43,129 nucleotides of DNA from Sulfurimonas sp. (GCA_002899765.1 PPDH01000015.1:1-43129); one strand, 5' to 3'. Shown: positions 18,761-27,816, numbered from the stretch's first letter. Notes: generated from the letters alone by a model not told the origin. Translations and numbers: made by a program.

Positions 18761-19399
18761 TTACAGTTTTAAGTATTGATAATAAACTAAAAATCCTATA
18801 ACAACCAACAATAATGAAGCAAAAATTTCTATATGTTTTTTATATTTTGCTAATTCTATAGCGATACTTGAACTGATTTTGAAAACAAATAGATAAAAAA
18901 ACAGAAATGGTATTATAACGACACCTAAACCAAAAGAAATTCCATACAGTAGCGATATGCTAAAATCTATAGTTGTAGAACTAAGCAGCACAAGAGACAT
19001 CGTAGGAGCACAAAAACTAAAAGAGCTAAAAAATCCTATTCCTAAATACCCTAATGTAGATATTTTTGAACTTGTACAATCTTTTATGCAAGATTTTTTA
19101 ACTCTTAAGGCTGTAAAAAAAAGCCAACTACCAAGCAGAATGATAGAAGTACCTAATATTTGTTAAAAAAAAGAGTTCTCAATCATAGATTTTACTAAAC
19201 CGGCTCCAAAAAAAGCTAAAACTGCTATAAGAGTGTATGCAACTACTTTAGCTCCAAAAAACTGAATTAAAATTTTCAAAGTTCTCGATTTGTTTTCTCC
19301 ATTAGCCAATAAAACAGGACTCATTACGGGCATGCAGCTAATAGCGCAAGCGGTTGCACCCAGTTGCAGACCCATAAAAAAGATACTTAAAAATATCAT
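18761..19399 (-). pseudogene. CcdA/SafE-like membrane protein interrupted by in-frame TAA
   Basis: The frame from ATG 19399 to 18761 encodes 212 codons with about six membrane helices. There are two related cysteine-proline motifs, AISCMPVMSP (Cys22) in helix 1 and SFCAPT in the second half, matching the pseudo-symmetric CcdA/DsbD core that moves electrons across the membrane. A single TAA at 19163-19165 (codon 79) splits it. The 54 codons between that stop and the internal ATG at 19000 stay open in the same frame and encode helix sequence. Last gene of the TonB operon, overlapping the double-cubane gene by 4 nt. It could be an inactivated gene or a base-call error. Confidence 0.7.
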
Positions 19400-20613
19400 C
19401 TGTTTTTATTTCTTCGTCTAGTCTTTAATGATTCTACAAAAGCTTCAATCCTTGTACTTAACTGCCCTTGTTGAGAAGGACTATAATCGCTTTCAATGTA
19501 TAAAATAGGAATGCCGGCTTTTTCCATAGCATCCAGCACACTTCTTTGTTCCATCTCATATACCGTACATCCTGCAAATGCCTGATATACAACAGCATCA
19601 GCTTTATAGTTCTTTACAAGATCAATAATTCTTCTTATACGATCATCGTTGGTTGTGAAAATTGGGCAAGTGCAGGCTTTTAGATACTTATCTGAAATGG
19701 AATCTATCATATCATATAAATTCCACTCATCAACAGCTACCATGTCATTAAACATTCTATTTGAACTACATGTTTCATCAGCTACAATTAAGGCGTCTGA
19801 TTGTTCTATAATAAGCGGTATTTTATAGTTTGGAAATATAGGCGGTGAGCCTGTAAAAACAATTCTTGGACTCATTTTGCCTGCGACATTTATTTTTTCA
19901 TCCACCCTTGTTTTCATCTCTTTAAGTAGAACTTCCATGGCTTCTATCCAGCTGTCTATCTTATCAAAGAAAAAAGCGTTTGTTATCAAAAACATATCTA
20001 CCCCTAAGATAGGAGCAATTTCTTGCTTTCTATATTCTGATAATTTATGATAAAGTGATTGTGCATAACCTATCTTTTTTATTGAAACTTCTAAATTTGA
20101 TTTTGTGAGTTTTTTGTTTTTAAACTTTGATAATTCAACAGCAAACTGTTTTATGCTTTTTCTCCAGTATTCACGGCTTCCCTCACTCTCTTTTGTACGA
20201 GGAAAATCTACATCGACAACCTTGTAACCAAAATTTTTTACGATAGCCCCGGCTTTTGTTTTTTGATCACATGTAGTAGGAGAGAATACAATATCTGGTT
20301 TATCGGTAAAATTATTTGATGCGAAATGTCCGACAGTAGCTTTTACTAATGGACAAGCTTTCTGCGTAAGTAAATCGCTTCCTATTTCATCATCTGTATA
20401 AAAACCATTACATAGTCTTATAGGAACTCCATCAAGGGCATAAATAATTTCAGATGGTATTTGGATGCACATAGTTCCTATTTTTGTTTTACCGTTATGA
20501 AGCGGTTCATTTTTACAGTAAACCTTTTCAAATAATTCATAAAAATAATTCATACTTTGAATTGTAGATTTAAAATCATCTTTAATACTGTTTATAATCT
20601 TTATTGCTTCCAT
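19396..20613 (-). CDS. Double-cubane-type reductase, HgdB/2-hydroxyacyl-CoA dehydratase family
   Basis: 405 residues from ATG 20613. Conserved-position cysteines are Cys87 (KACPLVKA), Cys115 (TTCDQKTKAG), Cys282 (DETCSSNRM), Cys314/Cys316 (ACTCP) and Cys349 (FAGCTVYEME), and the tail SDYSPSQQGQLSTRIEAF is typical. The pattern fits HgdB-like and double-cubane-cluster proteins, which drive low-potential reductions after ATP-dependent activation. No BadF/HgdC-type activating ATPase is present in the window. The frame remains open upstream to GTT at 20671-20673, adding 20 coding-like residues (SSIERAIETPKDKQ) after a good AAAGGAG site, but without a standard start codon. Translation may therefore begin there or at a non-standard codon. 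Confidence 0.8.
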   Translation of the reverse strand: MEAIKIINSIKDDFKSTIQSMNYFYELFEKVYCKNEPLHNGKTKIGTMCIQIPSEIIYALDGVPIRLCNGFYTDDEIGSDLLTQKACPLVKATVGHFASNNFTDKPDIVFSPTTCDQKTKAGAIVKNFGYKVVDVDFPRTKESEGSREYWRKSIKQFAVELSKFKNKKLTKSNLEVSIKKIGYAQSLYHKLSEYRKQEIAPILGVDMFLITNAFFFDKIDSWIEAMEVLLKEMKTRVDEKINVAGKMSPRIVFTGSPPIFPNYKIPLIIEQSDALIVADETCSSNRMFNDMVAVDEWNLYDMIDSISDKYLKACTCPIFTTNDDRIRRIIDLVKNYKADAVVYQAFAGCTVYEMEQRSVLDAMEKAGIPILYIESDYSPSQQGQLSTRIEAFVESLKTRRRNKNR

Positions 20614-20668
20614 AGCTTTATGTCTATTTTGTTTGTCTTTTGGCGTTTCAATTGCGCGTTCAATACTG

Positions 20669-21664
20669 CTAACTTGATTCTCCTTTTTTATCCATAGCCA
20701 TTCTAATTATAAATCCCTCTTTTGTTGATTCAAAAATAGTTTTCCCTGCAAAATTTGCTTCCAAACAACCCTCTTCAGGACAAGCTGCTACACATTTTAA
20801 ACACAATGTACAGTCTTCGGTAACAAGATTTTTACTGGTAACATCATCAGCTATTTCTAAAATATCCATATCACATGCTCTATAACAATCACCGCACTTT
20901 GTACATTTGCTGCCATCCTTATAGAGCTTTAAAAGAGCCGGTTTTGAAAAGGTATACTGCAGTGCCGCCATGGGACAAAAATAACAAAAGAATCTTTTTT
21001 TTATAAATGAGCCAATCAAAAACAGACCAACTATAATCATTCCTAAAGTAGTCATTACAAGATCTGTTTTAGAAGAAAAATCAATATAAAATTGACCGAA
21101 ATCACCTGTAAAAGCAGGTATCAGCATCCTTCCCGGACAAATGTCACAAAAAGGCATTGATAGTCCATTTGGAAGTTTTGGAAGTCCAAAAACAGAGTTT
21201 GCAATCATTACCGGAATTATCAAAAGCAAAATTAATAAAATCCATTTAATCGGTTTTATCTTTGCTCTACTAGACCAGTCATACTGTGAAAATCTTATTT
21301 TTAATTTTGTTCTAAACGCTGTGATCCAGTCCTGCATTGTACCAAGTGGGCACACATAGCCACACCAAGCTTTATTTAAAAGCCAAAGCCAGCCTATAAA
21401 TATTCCCAGTGAAATTAAAAAAGCATAACCTGCAAATCCTAAAAAAGTTTCCCAAGGGTGTTTTAAATCATGCTGCAACATCCCCAAATAGCACTTTCCA
21501 CCAGTAAAATCACCATTATATACGCACGCAAAAGTAGGCAATTTATTGCCCAAATCAAATCCGATATACCCGCCGTAAACAATCAATAAAAATGCAACTA
21601 TTTGGAACCAAAAACGAAATCTTACAAGATTCATATTATTAATTTTTCTTTTTAAATTTGACAC
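20669..21664 (-). CDS. NapH/MauN-type membrane-bound 4Fe-4S protein
   Basis: 331 residues with about five membrane helices. CGYVCPLG (Cys101, Cys105) and CYFCPMAALQ (Cys217, Cys220) are the cytoplasmic CxxxCP motifs of NapH-like proteins. Two ferredoxin clusters follow: Cys244/247/250/254 and Cys275/278/281/285. Extra cysteines at 47, 58, 163 and 166 face other parts of the membrane domain. It likely carries electrons between the quinone pool or cytoplasm and a partner. The start is GTG (21662-21664) with AAGGAG 5 bp upstream. It lies between a TonB receptor and the double-cubane gene, which may be its electron partner (inference). Confidence 0.88.
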   Translation of the reverse strand: MSNLKRKINNMNLVRFRFWFQIVAFLLIVYGGYIGFDLGNKLPTFACVYNGDFTGGKCYLGMLQHDLKHPWETFLGFAGYAFLISLGIFIGWLWLLNKAWCGYVCPLGTMQDWITAFRTKLKIRFSQYDWSSRAKIKPIKWILLILLLIIPVMIANSVFGLPKLPNGLSMPFCDICPGRMLIPAFTGDFGQFYIDFSSKTDLVMTTLGMIIVGLFLIGSFIKKRFFCYFCPMAALQYTFSKPALLKLYKDGSKCTKCGDCYRACDMDILEIADDVTSKNLVTEDCTLCLKCVAACPEEGCLEANFAGKTIFESTKEGFIIRMAMDKKGESS

Positions 21665-21673
21665 TAATTCTCC

Positions 21674-23371
21674 TTAAAATAAATAGTTCATACCAAAAAG
21701 ATATACTCTTCCGGCAGATGGATACCCGACATGTACTTCATATTGTTTATCAAGCAAATTTTCTATTTCTACATAAAATTTCATGCTTTTATGCTTATAT
21801 TCAACTTTTGAATTAGCTAAAAAATATCCTTGTAAAACTTCGGTATTGGAGCTATTGTTAAAACTGTCACTCACATAATACCCGCCGATATTTGCTTTAA
21901 AATTGTTATAAACCGCATAAATGTCTGATTGAATTTTATGCTTTTGTTTAGCCGGCAAATATAGCCCTGTGTCATCATTTTTAAATAATAAATACAAATA
22001 TGAAGCATCGATTTTAAATATACTATTGATTTTCAAATCTAAACTCACTTCACAACCTTTTCTTGTGCTTGATGTTACATTTTCATATATATAAATACCA
22101 TTGATATCGTAAGAACCACTTATGGCATCATCGATTTTGCTGTAAAATAAATTTAAATTGCCATTTAAACTCTCTGTTATCGCTGATGACAAACTTAACT
22201 GATAATTTGTTGTAGATTCCATTTTTAAATCAGGATTGCCTTTTACAGTAGTGTTTTCATAGTATCTTTGTTTAAATGTTGGAGTTTTTGATGATTGAGT
22301 GATTTTAATACTGGATTTAAAATCATCTGTTTTATAACTCATACCAGCTTCAAAATTTATTGATTCTCCAAATTTAGAATGAGAATTTGCTCTCAATCCA
22401 AAGTTATAGTAAAGCCTATCAAAGTTTAATTGCTTCATGCCGTATAAACTATACAAATTTTCATCATGACTGCCTGAATTTGTAGCTTCTGCCGTTCTGT
22501 TTTCTAGATTTATTCCAACGATTGATTTGCCTATAAATAAAATATCACCGCTATATTTGAAATCACTTCCCAAAGTTTGTGTTTTTAAAAAAGTATCAAG
22601 ATTACTATCTGAATCTTTATTTAAATCATCATTTTTATTTGCATATACTCTACCCTCAAATCCACTGTTTTTAAGGAGCATAGATGTGCCGACTGACTCT
22701 TTTTTGTATCTGGCATTGGGTGTTGGATTTGTAATCCTTCCTGTAGTTCCGCCCTCATCAGTTGTATAACTTGAAGCAATGCTTATATCTATGTTTTTTA
22801 ATAGCAATGTATTTATGTCAAATTTTGCGGAATTGATTTTACTATCACCGTTTAGCCTATGCCCATTTGTATTTTCGTGATTTATGTCAAGAGAAAAACC
22901 AATATCATTAAATGTCTCTCCTATATTTAAACCATACTTATTTGTATCCAAAGAACCTTTTGCAATATGTATCTTATTTACATAAGATTTATCATTTTTT
23001 TTTGAAGTGATTAGTATTACTCCGCCGCTTGTATTGTCTCCATAAAGCGCTGCACCGGAACCTTTTATAATCTCTATTTTTTCTAAATTTTCAGTAGAAA
23101 TTCCACCCAGTCTAGCTGTTCCGGTAAGAGAATCAGTCAATGGTCTTCCATCGAAAAGGACTAAAACTTCATTTGTAGTCGAACCTTGTAAACTAATAAA
23201 GCCATCAGATGCTTTCACCCCCGGAAATTTATTTAACAAATCCACTAGCATTTGTACATTTAAAATTTTTATTTCCTGTGACGAAATAACAATTGAGCCA
23301 TTGTTTAAAGTAGAATCTGCACTTAAGAAAGTGCATAAAAATAGAGAAATGATTAGACTTTTATTTTTCAT
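21674..23371 (-). CDS. TonB-dependent outer membrane receptor (short form)
   Basis: 565 residues from ATG 23371, which starts a signal peptide (MKNKSLIISLFLCTFLSADS). The longer frame upstream overlaps the preceding gene and lacks such features. The plug domain shows VLVLFDGRPL and ALYGDNTSGGVILITSKK; the rest is beta-barrel with a terminal aromatic (MNYLF). It is shorter than its two neighbours. The ATG overlaps the end of the Cys-pair protein gene by 11 nt. It imports an unknown ligand across the outer membrane using TonB energy. Confidence 0.88.
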   Translation of the reverse strand: MKNKSLIISLFLCTFLSADSTLNNGSIVISSQEIKILNVQMLVDLLNKFPGVKASDGFISLQGSTTNEVLVLFDGRPLTDSLTGTARLGGISTENLEKIEIIKGSGAALYGDNTSGGVILITSKKNDKSYVNKIHIAKGSLDTNKYGLNIGETFNDIGFSLDINHENTNGHRLNGDSKINSAKFDINTLLLKNIDISIASSYTTDEGGTTGRITNPTPNARYKKESVGTSMLLKNSGFEGRVYANKNDDLNKDSDSNLDTFLKTQTLGSDFKYSGDILFIGKSIVGINLENRTAEATNSGSHDENLYSLYGMKQLNFDRLYYNFGLRANSHSKFGESINFEAGMSYKTDDFKSSIKITQSSKTPTFKQRYYENTTVKGNPDLKMESTTNYQLSLSSAITESLNGNLNLFYSKIDDAISGSYDINGIYIYENVTSSTRKGCEVSLDLKINSIFKIDASYLYLLFKNDDTGLYLPAKQKHKIQSDIYAVYNNFKANIGGYYVSDSFNNSSNTEVLQGYFLANSKVEYKHKSMKFYVEIENLLDKQYEVHVGYPSAGRVYLFGMNYLF

Positions 23372-24320
23372 CAAACCATATCTCTTTTGGCTCTTTTTTC
23401 TTTTTTCGTCTGTAATAATAAATACCCAATGAAAAAACAAGCATTACGCCGATAACTACATAAAAACCAGAGAGTTGTGATGAATATTCAAGAGGAGATG
23501 AGCTAAAAGTAAGCGGCATACTCATAGAATATTTGATTTTTGAATATTGTTTGCCTAAATATTCACCCGACTCATCAACGGTATAATTTGCTTCAACAAT
23601 CATTTTTTCAGAAGTTCTTTTACTGTCCTGAGCTTTTTCGTAAGTAGTTCTCGGTATTTCAAATGAGATAAGTCCATCTTCTCCCGGTTGAACAAAACTA
23701 TTCCATCCTGTTTGAGTAAATACTTTTAAGGGTATTTTATCCGCTGAAACACCTCTATAATAAATTTTAAATCTAGCTATATCACCGGACCATAAACAAC
23801 AATTTATCTGATGCTTTCTGATTGGTTTTAACATTACTACCTCAAAATCCAACTCTTTTAAAGGTGGTTTGTCATAATGTGAACCAACTGTTCTTCCTCG
23901 GATTTCTTTAAGAACGGAATCCTGAATATTTGCATCTTTATTATAAACCCGTATAGTTGTAGCTACGACATTTAAAACATCATTTTCAACATTTTTTTGC
24001 TCAAAAAATATATGATAACTCCCCTTATTTGGAGTAGCCACTTCAATAAAATTGTCTAAAATCTTTCCATTAGCCAAAGAATCGTCAAAATCTCTAACTA
24101 AAACTTTTGATGAATTTAAGTCACTTACATGTACGGCATCTTGAAGATTGCCATTTTTTACAATCAGTTCCTTATAACCGATTTTTTTTTCAGAACCGCC
24201 ACTGCAGCAACTAGCACTATCATCATTTTTTTTCTCTTCTATCCATATTGAAGCGTTCAATATAATAGGTAAAAATAAAAGCACTATGAAAATAGTGCTT
24301 TTTAAATTAAAGGTTTTCAT
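23361..24320 (-). CDS. Membrane-anchored periplasmic protein with Cys-Cys motifs
   Basis: 319 residues: a signal peptide (1 to about 23), a periplasmic beta-rich domain, one membrane helix near 285-303 (GFYVVIGVMLVFSLGIYYY) and a short basic cytoplasmic tail. Two vicinal cysteine pairs are striking: SASCCSGGSEKK just after the signal peptide and INCCLWSGD in the middle. The second half (FKIYYRGVSADKIPLKVFTQ, then DGLISFEIPR) resembles DUF4198-type domains linked to nickel/cobalt uptake, but only loosely. It lies between two TonB receptor genes, so a role in handing a metal or metal complex across the periplasm is an inference. Confidence 0.6.
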   Translation of the reverse strand: MKTFNLKSTIFIVLLFLPIILNASIWIEEKKNDDSASCCSGGSEKKIGYKELIVKNGNLQDAVHVSDLNSSKVLVRDFDDSLANGKILDNFIEVATPNKGSYHIFFEQKNVENDVLNVVATTIRVYNKDANIQDSVLKEIRGRTVGSHYDKPPLKELDFEVVMLKPIRKHQINCCLWSGDIARFKIYYRGVSADKIPLKVFTQTGWNSFVQPGEDGLISFEIPRTTYEKAQDSKRTSEKMIVEANYTVDESGEYLGKQYSKIKYSMSMPLTFSSSPLEYSSQLSGFYVVIGVMLVFSLGIYYYRRKKKKEPKEIWFDEK

Positions 24321-24322
24321 GA

Positions 24323-26308
24323 TTAAAAACTCATTTTAAGAGTTGCCATTACAACTCTGCCGGGAGAGTTATAGTATTCTATATAGCCTTTATCAAATAG
24401 GTCATCTACACTTACTTCAAATTGACTATTTTTAGTTATTTTTCTTGATAATTTTAAATCATACAGAGTGTAACTCTCATAAGCTTTAGATTCAGTATTT
24501 AAATCATCGCTATATCTTTTTCCTGCATATCTTACACCGGCATTAATTGTACCAATATCTGAGTTTTCATAGGTCAGAGTAGCAGAAGCTTTTTGTTTCG
24601 GGATATAGGTTAAATACTTGCCTTCTAAATCTGTATTTGCTTCAAATTTTTCAATTGTGGACTTGTTATATGTATAGTTAGCTAACAGTCTCCATTGTGT
24701 ATTAAATTTGTAATTAAATTCTGTTTCAATCCCTCTGATTAACACTTCTCCTACATTTGTTTTTTCTTCAAAATTGGTACTAGTAGGGTCTAGAGGTTTA
24801 ATACGGTAAATAAAATCTTTTGCATCACTTTGATATGCAGTAATATTTATAGCTCCATTACTGCCTAGTTTTTGATCAAGTCCGATTTCATAAGAAATCA
24901 CTTCTTCAGGTTTTAAATCGGGATTTGCTGCATAAACTCGTCCGGAAGTATCAATCCAATCCCTGTATAGATCGCTTACTGTAGGTGCGCGAAATGCTTT
25001 TCCAATCGATGTTCTTAGTGAGGTATCTTCTGTTACATGATACACTAAACCAATTTTTGGACTAAAAGCATTAAACGATTTTGTTGCATGGTCAGTGTAA
25101 ACATTGTTGACTTCATCATACATTTTACCACCGTGATTTTTATAATAATCTAGTCTGGCACCGATATTTAAGATAAATTTTTCATTTATAAACCACTCGT
25201 CTTGCCCAAAAAATGCATAATAATCTTGCTTTCCTTCAGTTGCAATAATATCTGAGTTTGAAAGATAAGTATCAACCTTTTCTGCAAAACTTGTTTTACC
25301 TTCAATTCCTGTAGTAATAATATGATTACCTATAGGCAAAGTATATTGAAGAGTAGTCCCATAATCACTTGTTTCTCCATCATCTTTGTATTTTATAACT
25401 GAACCTGACAAAGAGTCGTAAGTAGTCTTAGTCATTGTATTATAAATTGTAATTTTCATATCAGATGAGTTTTTAAAAAACTTGTTGTAGTTTATCTGAG
25501 CAGTACCCATAGAATTTGTATAGGGATTATATCCTCCGGGAATATCTAAAACACCAGTGGTTTTTCTATCCATATAATTGTATGAAACACCTATACCAGA
25601 GCTATCATCTATGTCATAGGTTAACTTTAAATTTGCATTTGCTTTTTCTACACCTCTTTTTATGGAGTTATCTTTTGGCTTCACATCATCTATGTATCCA
25701 TCACTATCGGTAAGTTGCCCTAACAAGTAATATCCAAATTTTCCGTTTTTACCACTTGTTGAAATTGAACCGATTTTTGTATTCATACTTCCATAACTAA
25801 GGTTTATATTGGTTTGTTGCTTTTGAGGTTTTTTAGTAATTATATTAATAACACCGCCCATTGCATTTGAACCGTATAAAGATGATCCAGATCCTTTTAC
25901 AACTTCTATTCTTTTAATAGCATCAAGTGGAATCTGAGTCCACTCTACCGCTCCTCCGAAAGCATCATTAAGAGGTACACCGTCTAATAATACTAGAGTT
26001 CTAGCGTCATTTCCTCCGAAACCTCTCATGTAAACTTTGTTGTTAGAACTTGTTGACATAACCCCCAACGGATTACGGATACTGACTCCAGCAACATTTT
26101 TTAATAATTCGTTTGCATTTAAACTTGTAGAGTTTTTTATATCTTTCTCAGTTATAACCTCAATGCTAGCAGGAACATCAGCAACTTTTCTCTCTGTTTT
26201 TGTTGCAGTTACAGAAACATCACCCAAATCTATTGAATCTGCATTTGCTACATTTAAAAATGTTGCAGCAGCAACTAAAGATAAACTTATACCATTTACT
26301 TTTGTCAT
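24323..26308 (-). CDS. TonB-dependent outer membrane receptor
   Basis: 661 residues with a signal peptide, a TonB-box-like stretch (LGDVSVTATK), a plug (VYMRGFGGNDARTLVLLDGV, then SLYGSNAMGGVINIITKK) and a 22-strand-type barrel ending in MATLKMSF. The CirA/BtuB-like form gives no clear ligand. Its first 24 residues, and their DNA, are nearly identical to those of the receptor at 27817-30009, while the remainder has diverged strongly. First gene of the operon that runs to 18761, led by a structured 5' leader. Confidence 0.92.
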   Translation of the reverse strand: MTKVNGISLSLVAAATFLNVANADSIDLGDVSVTATKTERKVADVPASIEVITEKDIKNSTSLNANELLKNVAGVSIRNPLGVMSTSSNNKVYMRGFGGNDARTLVLLDGVPLNDAFGGAVEWTQIPLDAIKRIEVVKGSGSSLYGSNAMGGVINIITKKPQKQQTNINLSYGSMNTKIGSISTSGKNGKFGYYLLGQLTDSDGYIDDVKPKDNSIKRGVEKANANLKLTYDIDDSSGIGVSYNYMDRKTTGVLDIPGGYNPYTNSMGTAQINYNKFFKNSSDMKITIYNTMTKTTYDSLSGSVIKYKDDGETSDYGTTLQYTLPIGNHIITTGIEGKTSFAEKVDTYLSNSDIIATEGKQDYYAFFGQDEWFINEKFILNIGARLDYYKNHGGKMYDEVNNVYTDHATKSFNAFSPKIGLVYHVTEDTSLRTSIGKAFRAPTVSDLYRDWIDTSGRVYAANPDLKPEEVISYEIGLDQKLGSNGAINITAYQSDAKDFIYRIKPLDPTSTNFEEKTNVGEVLIRGIETEFNYKFNTQWRLLANYTYNKSTIEKFEANTDLEGKYLTYIPKQKASATLTYENSDIGTINAGVRYAGKRYSDDLNTESKAYESYTLYDLKLSRKITKNSQFEVSVDDLFDKGYIEYYNSPGRVVMATLKMSF

Positions 26309-26463
26309 ATTTTTCTCCTAATTTATGCTTTGATAAAACAACACCAAAATATATATTATGATTAAATTAACGAAAGTAATGATAAAACAATATTGGTGCT
26401 TGCCGCCATTCCTTGCCTTGTAGTCGCCAAACTAAAATCATAACAAGAAACTTTGAGATGCAC
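26309..26463 (-). ncRNA. Structured 5' leader RNA, copy A
   Basis: The leader of the TonB operon A shares about 100 nt with the leader at 30010-30152. Stem 1 in plus-strand coordinates is 26442-26450 (AACAAGAAA) with 26409-26417 (TTCCTTGCC). In RNA this is UUUCUUGUU pairing GGCAAGGAA with three G-U pairs. The loop contains the invariant UUUGGCGACUACAA. Stem 2 joins GCACCAA (26393-26399) with UUGGUGU (26341-26347). It ends near the ribosome-binding site AGGAG. It matches none of the riboswitch signatures I know. Confidence 0.55.
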
Positions 26464-26495
26464 AGTGTAGCAGTAGAGTGTTACTTTTGTGTTAA
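26464..26495 (-). promoter_or_regulatory. Promoter with 11-bp direct repeat, TonB operon A
   Basis: On the minus strand TTAACAC (26489-26495) and GTAACAC (26478-26484) are spaced 11 bp and cover the expected -35 position of a TACACT -10 (26464-26469). The same geometry occurs upstream of the other receptor operon. It suggests a shared DNA-binding regulator acting at the -35 region, in addition to the leader RNA. Confidence 0.5.
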
Positions 26496-26542
26496 GTTTA
26501 ATTTTTAAAATTAAATATATTTATAAATTTATATTAAAGGAT

Positions 26543-26580
26543 ATATATGCTTGCTGATTTTTTCTTCAGCTAGCATATAT
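26543..26580 (-). terminator. Hairpin downstream of the PepSY gene
   Basis: A 15-bp stem with one mismatch (ATATATGC... with ...AGCATATAT) encloses an 8-nt T-rich loop, 33 bp after the PepSY stop. It probably ends the TonB-PepSY operon before the promoter of the next receptor operon. The rest of the 26496-26613 gap is plain AT-rich sequence with no other feature I can support. Confidence 0.6.
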
Positions 26581-26613
26581 TTATTTATAGATTGATGCAC
26601 AAAATCAATCGCG

Positions 26614-27774
26614 TTATTTTAAAAGCTTTAGATACTTCATTCTTTTTTTTCTATACCAAATAATAGTACCCGTTATTACCAATACCGTCGTTGCAATGCC
26701 TGAAAAAAATACTAATAGCCGTCCAAACATACCAAAAGCTTCACCCGTATGAAGAGGAAACTGCCAATTAACAAAGGTTTCACCCGCTGACATGTTGTTT
26801 GGATCTTTAATCTTAATAATATTTGCACTGTATTGATCTATCCACACGACGCTTTTGCCTTTTGATTTTCTGACTTCTCCCTTTTGACGTTTATAAATTC
26901 TATATGTATCTTTTTTATCAAGAGGCAGTCCGATAGCCATTAGTTCTGCATTTGGAAATACTTTATTTGCCATACTTAGAGCTGTTTCTATAGGGATGGT
27001 GCTACTCTCCGACTCTCTTTGCGATGTTATATTTTTTAAGTTCTCTTCGATTGGAGAAAATATCTTAATAGCAGGCTTTATGTATTGCGGATATACGATA
27101 TAAACTCCGGTAAACGTAACCACAAAAACAATCACCGCACTATAAAAACCGCTTACTCTATGCAAATCAAAATTAAACCGGATAGGATTGGCATCTTTTT
27201 TTAGAGTCAGTGCCGATTTAAATTTTCTATTTTTCGGCCACCATAAATAGATACCGGTAATAGTTATTATCAGCCACAATATTCCTGCTATGCCTATAAT
27301 ATTTCTTCCCGTACTTCCCATTAAAAGATAAGAGTGAAGTCCATGCATTGTTTTGATAATATGTTTTCTGTCAAATCCATACTCGCTTTGATTACGCCAT
27401 CCTAAAACTTCGCCGCTTACAGGATTAATCATGACTTGATACCAATCAAATGCACTGCAGCATTTAGCTTTATCTTTGACTAAATTATCTTTTGCTACCT
27501 TAAACCATACGACAAACACCCCGTCATCCCCTTTTGGCGGATGTATAATTGCAGGAGTTTTATCGGGATAAACATCTTTGGCAATTTCTAAGATTTCAGA
27601 AGCAGATCTGTATTCACCTTTAGAAGCAACACTTAAGAGATCAGGATTTAACATCTTATCCAATGCTTCGTCAAATACAATAATACTCCCTGTTAATCCT
27701 ACAACACCAAGTATTATTCCTAAAAAAAGACTTAAATATAAATGAATCTTTACAAAAAGATTTCTTATTTTCAT
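26614..27774 (-). CDS. PepSY-associated TM protein (siderophore-uptake type)
   Basis: 386 residues with four membrane helices: one near the N-terminus, two around 150-210 and one at the C-terminus (FGMFGRLLVFFSGIATTVLVITGTIIW). The periplasmic segments are PepSY-like. HTGEAFGMFGR and GIYLWWPKNRK are hallmark stretches of this PiuB-like family, often found beside ferric-siderophore receptors and thought to be an inner-membrane reductase or transporter. A CC pair (AKCCSAFDW) occurs in its first periplasmic segment. It follows the upstream receptor gene by 42 bp. Confidence 0.88.
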   Translation of the reverse strand: MKIRNLFVKIHLYLSLFLGIILGVVGLTGSIIVFDEALDKMLNPDLLSVASKGEYRSASEILEIAKDVYPDKTPAIIHPPKGDDGVFVVWFKVAKDNLVKDKAKCCSAFDWYQVMINPVSGEVLGWRNQSEYGFDRKHIIKTMHGLHSYLLMGSTGRNIIGIAGILWLIITITGIYLWWPKNRKFKSALTLKKDANPIRFNFDLHRVSGFYSAVIVFVVTFTGVYIVYPQYIKPAIKIFSPIEENLKNITSQRESESSTIPIETALSMANKVFPNAELMAIGLPLDKKDTYRIYKRQKGEVRKSKGKSVVWIDQYSANIIKIKDPNNMSAGETFVNWQFPLHTGEAFGMFGRLLVFFSGIATTVLVITGTIIWYRKKRMKYLKLLK

Positions 27775-27816
27775 TTTTATTCCTGCTTATTAATTTATGA
27801 TTTTATCGATTAGTTT

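Noticed and set aside
19000-19166. Frameshift at the 8-A run as the cause of the split CcdA-like gene
   Set aside because: The codons on both sides are in the same frame (399 nt between the two ATGs), so the lesion is a stop codon, not an indel.
26341-26400. Fur box in the receptor leader (TAATGATAAAA)
   Set aside because: It matches only part of the 19-bp consensus, lies inside the transcribed leader, and is not conserved well between the two copies.
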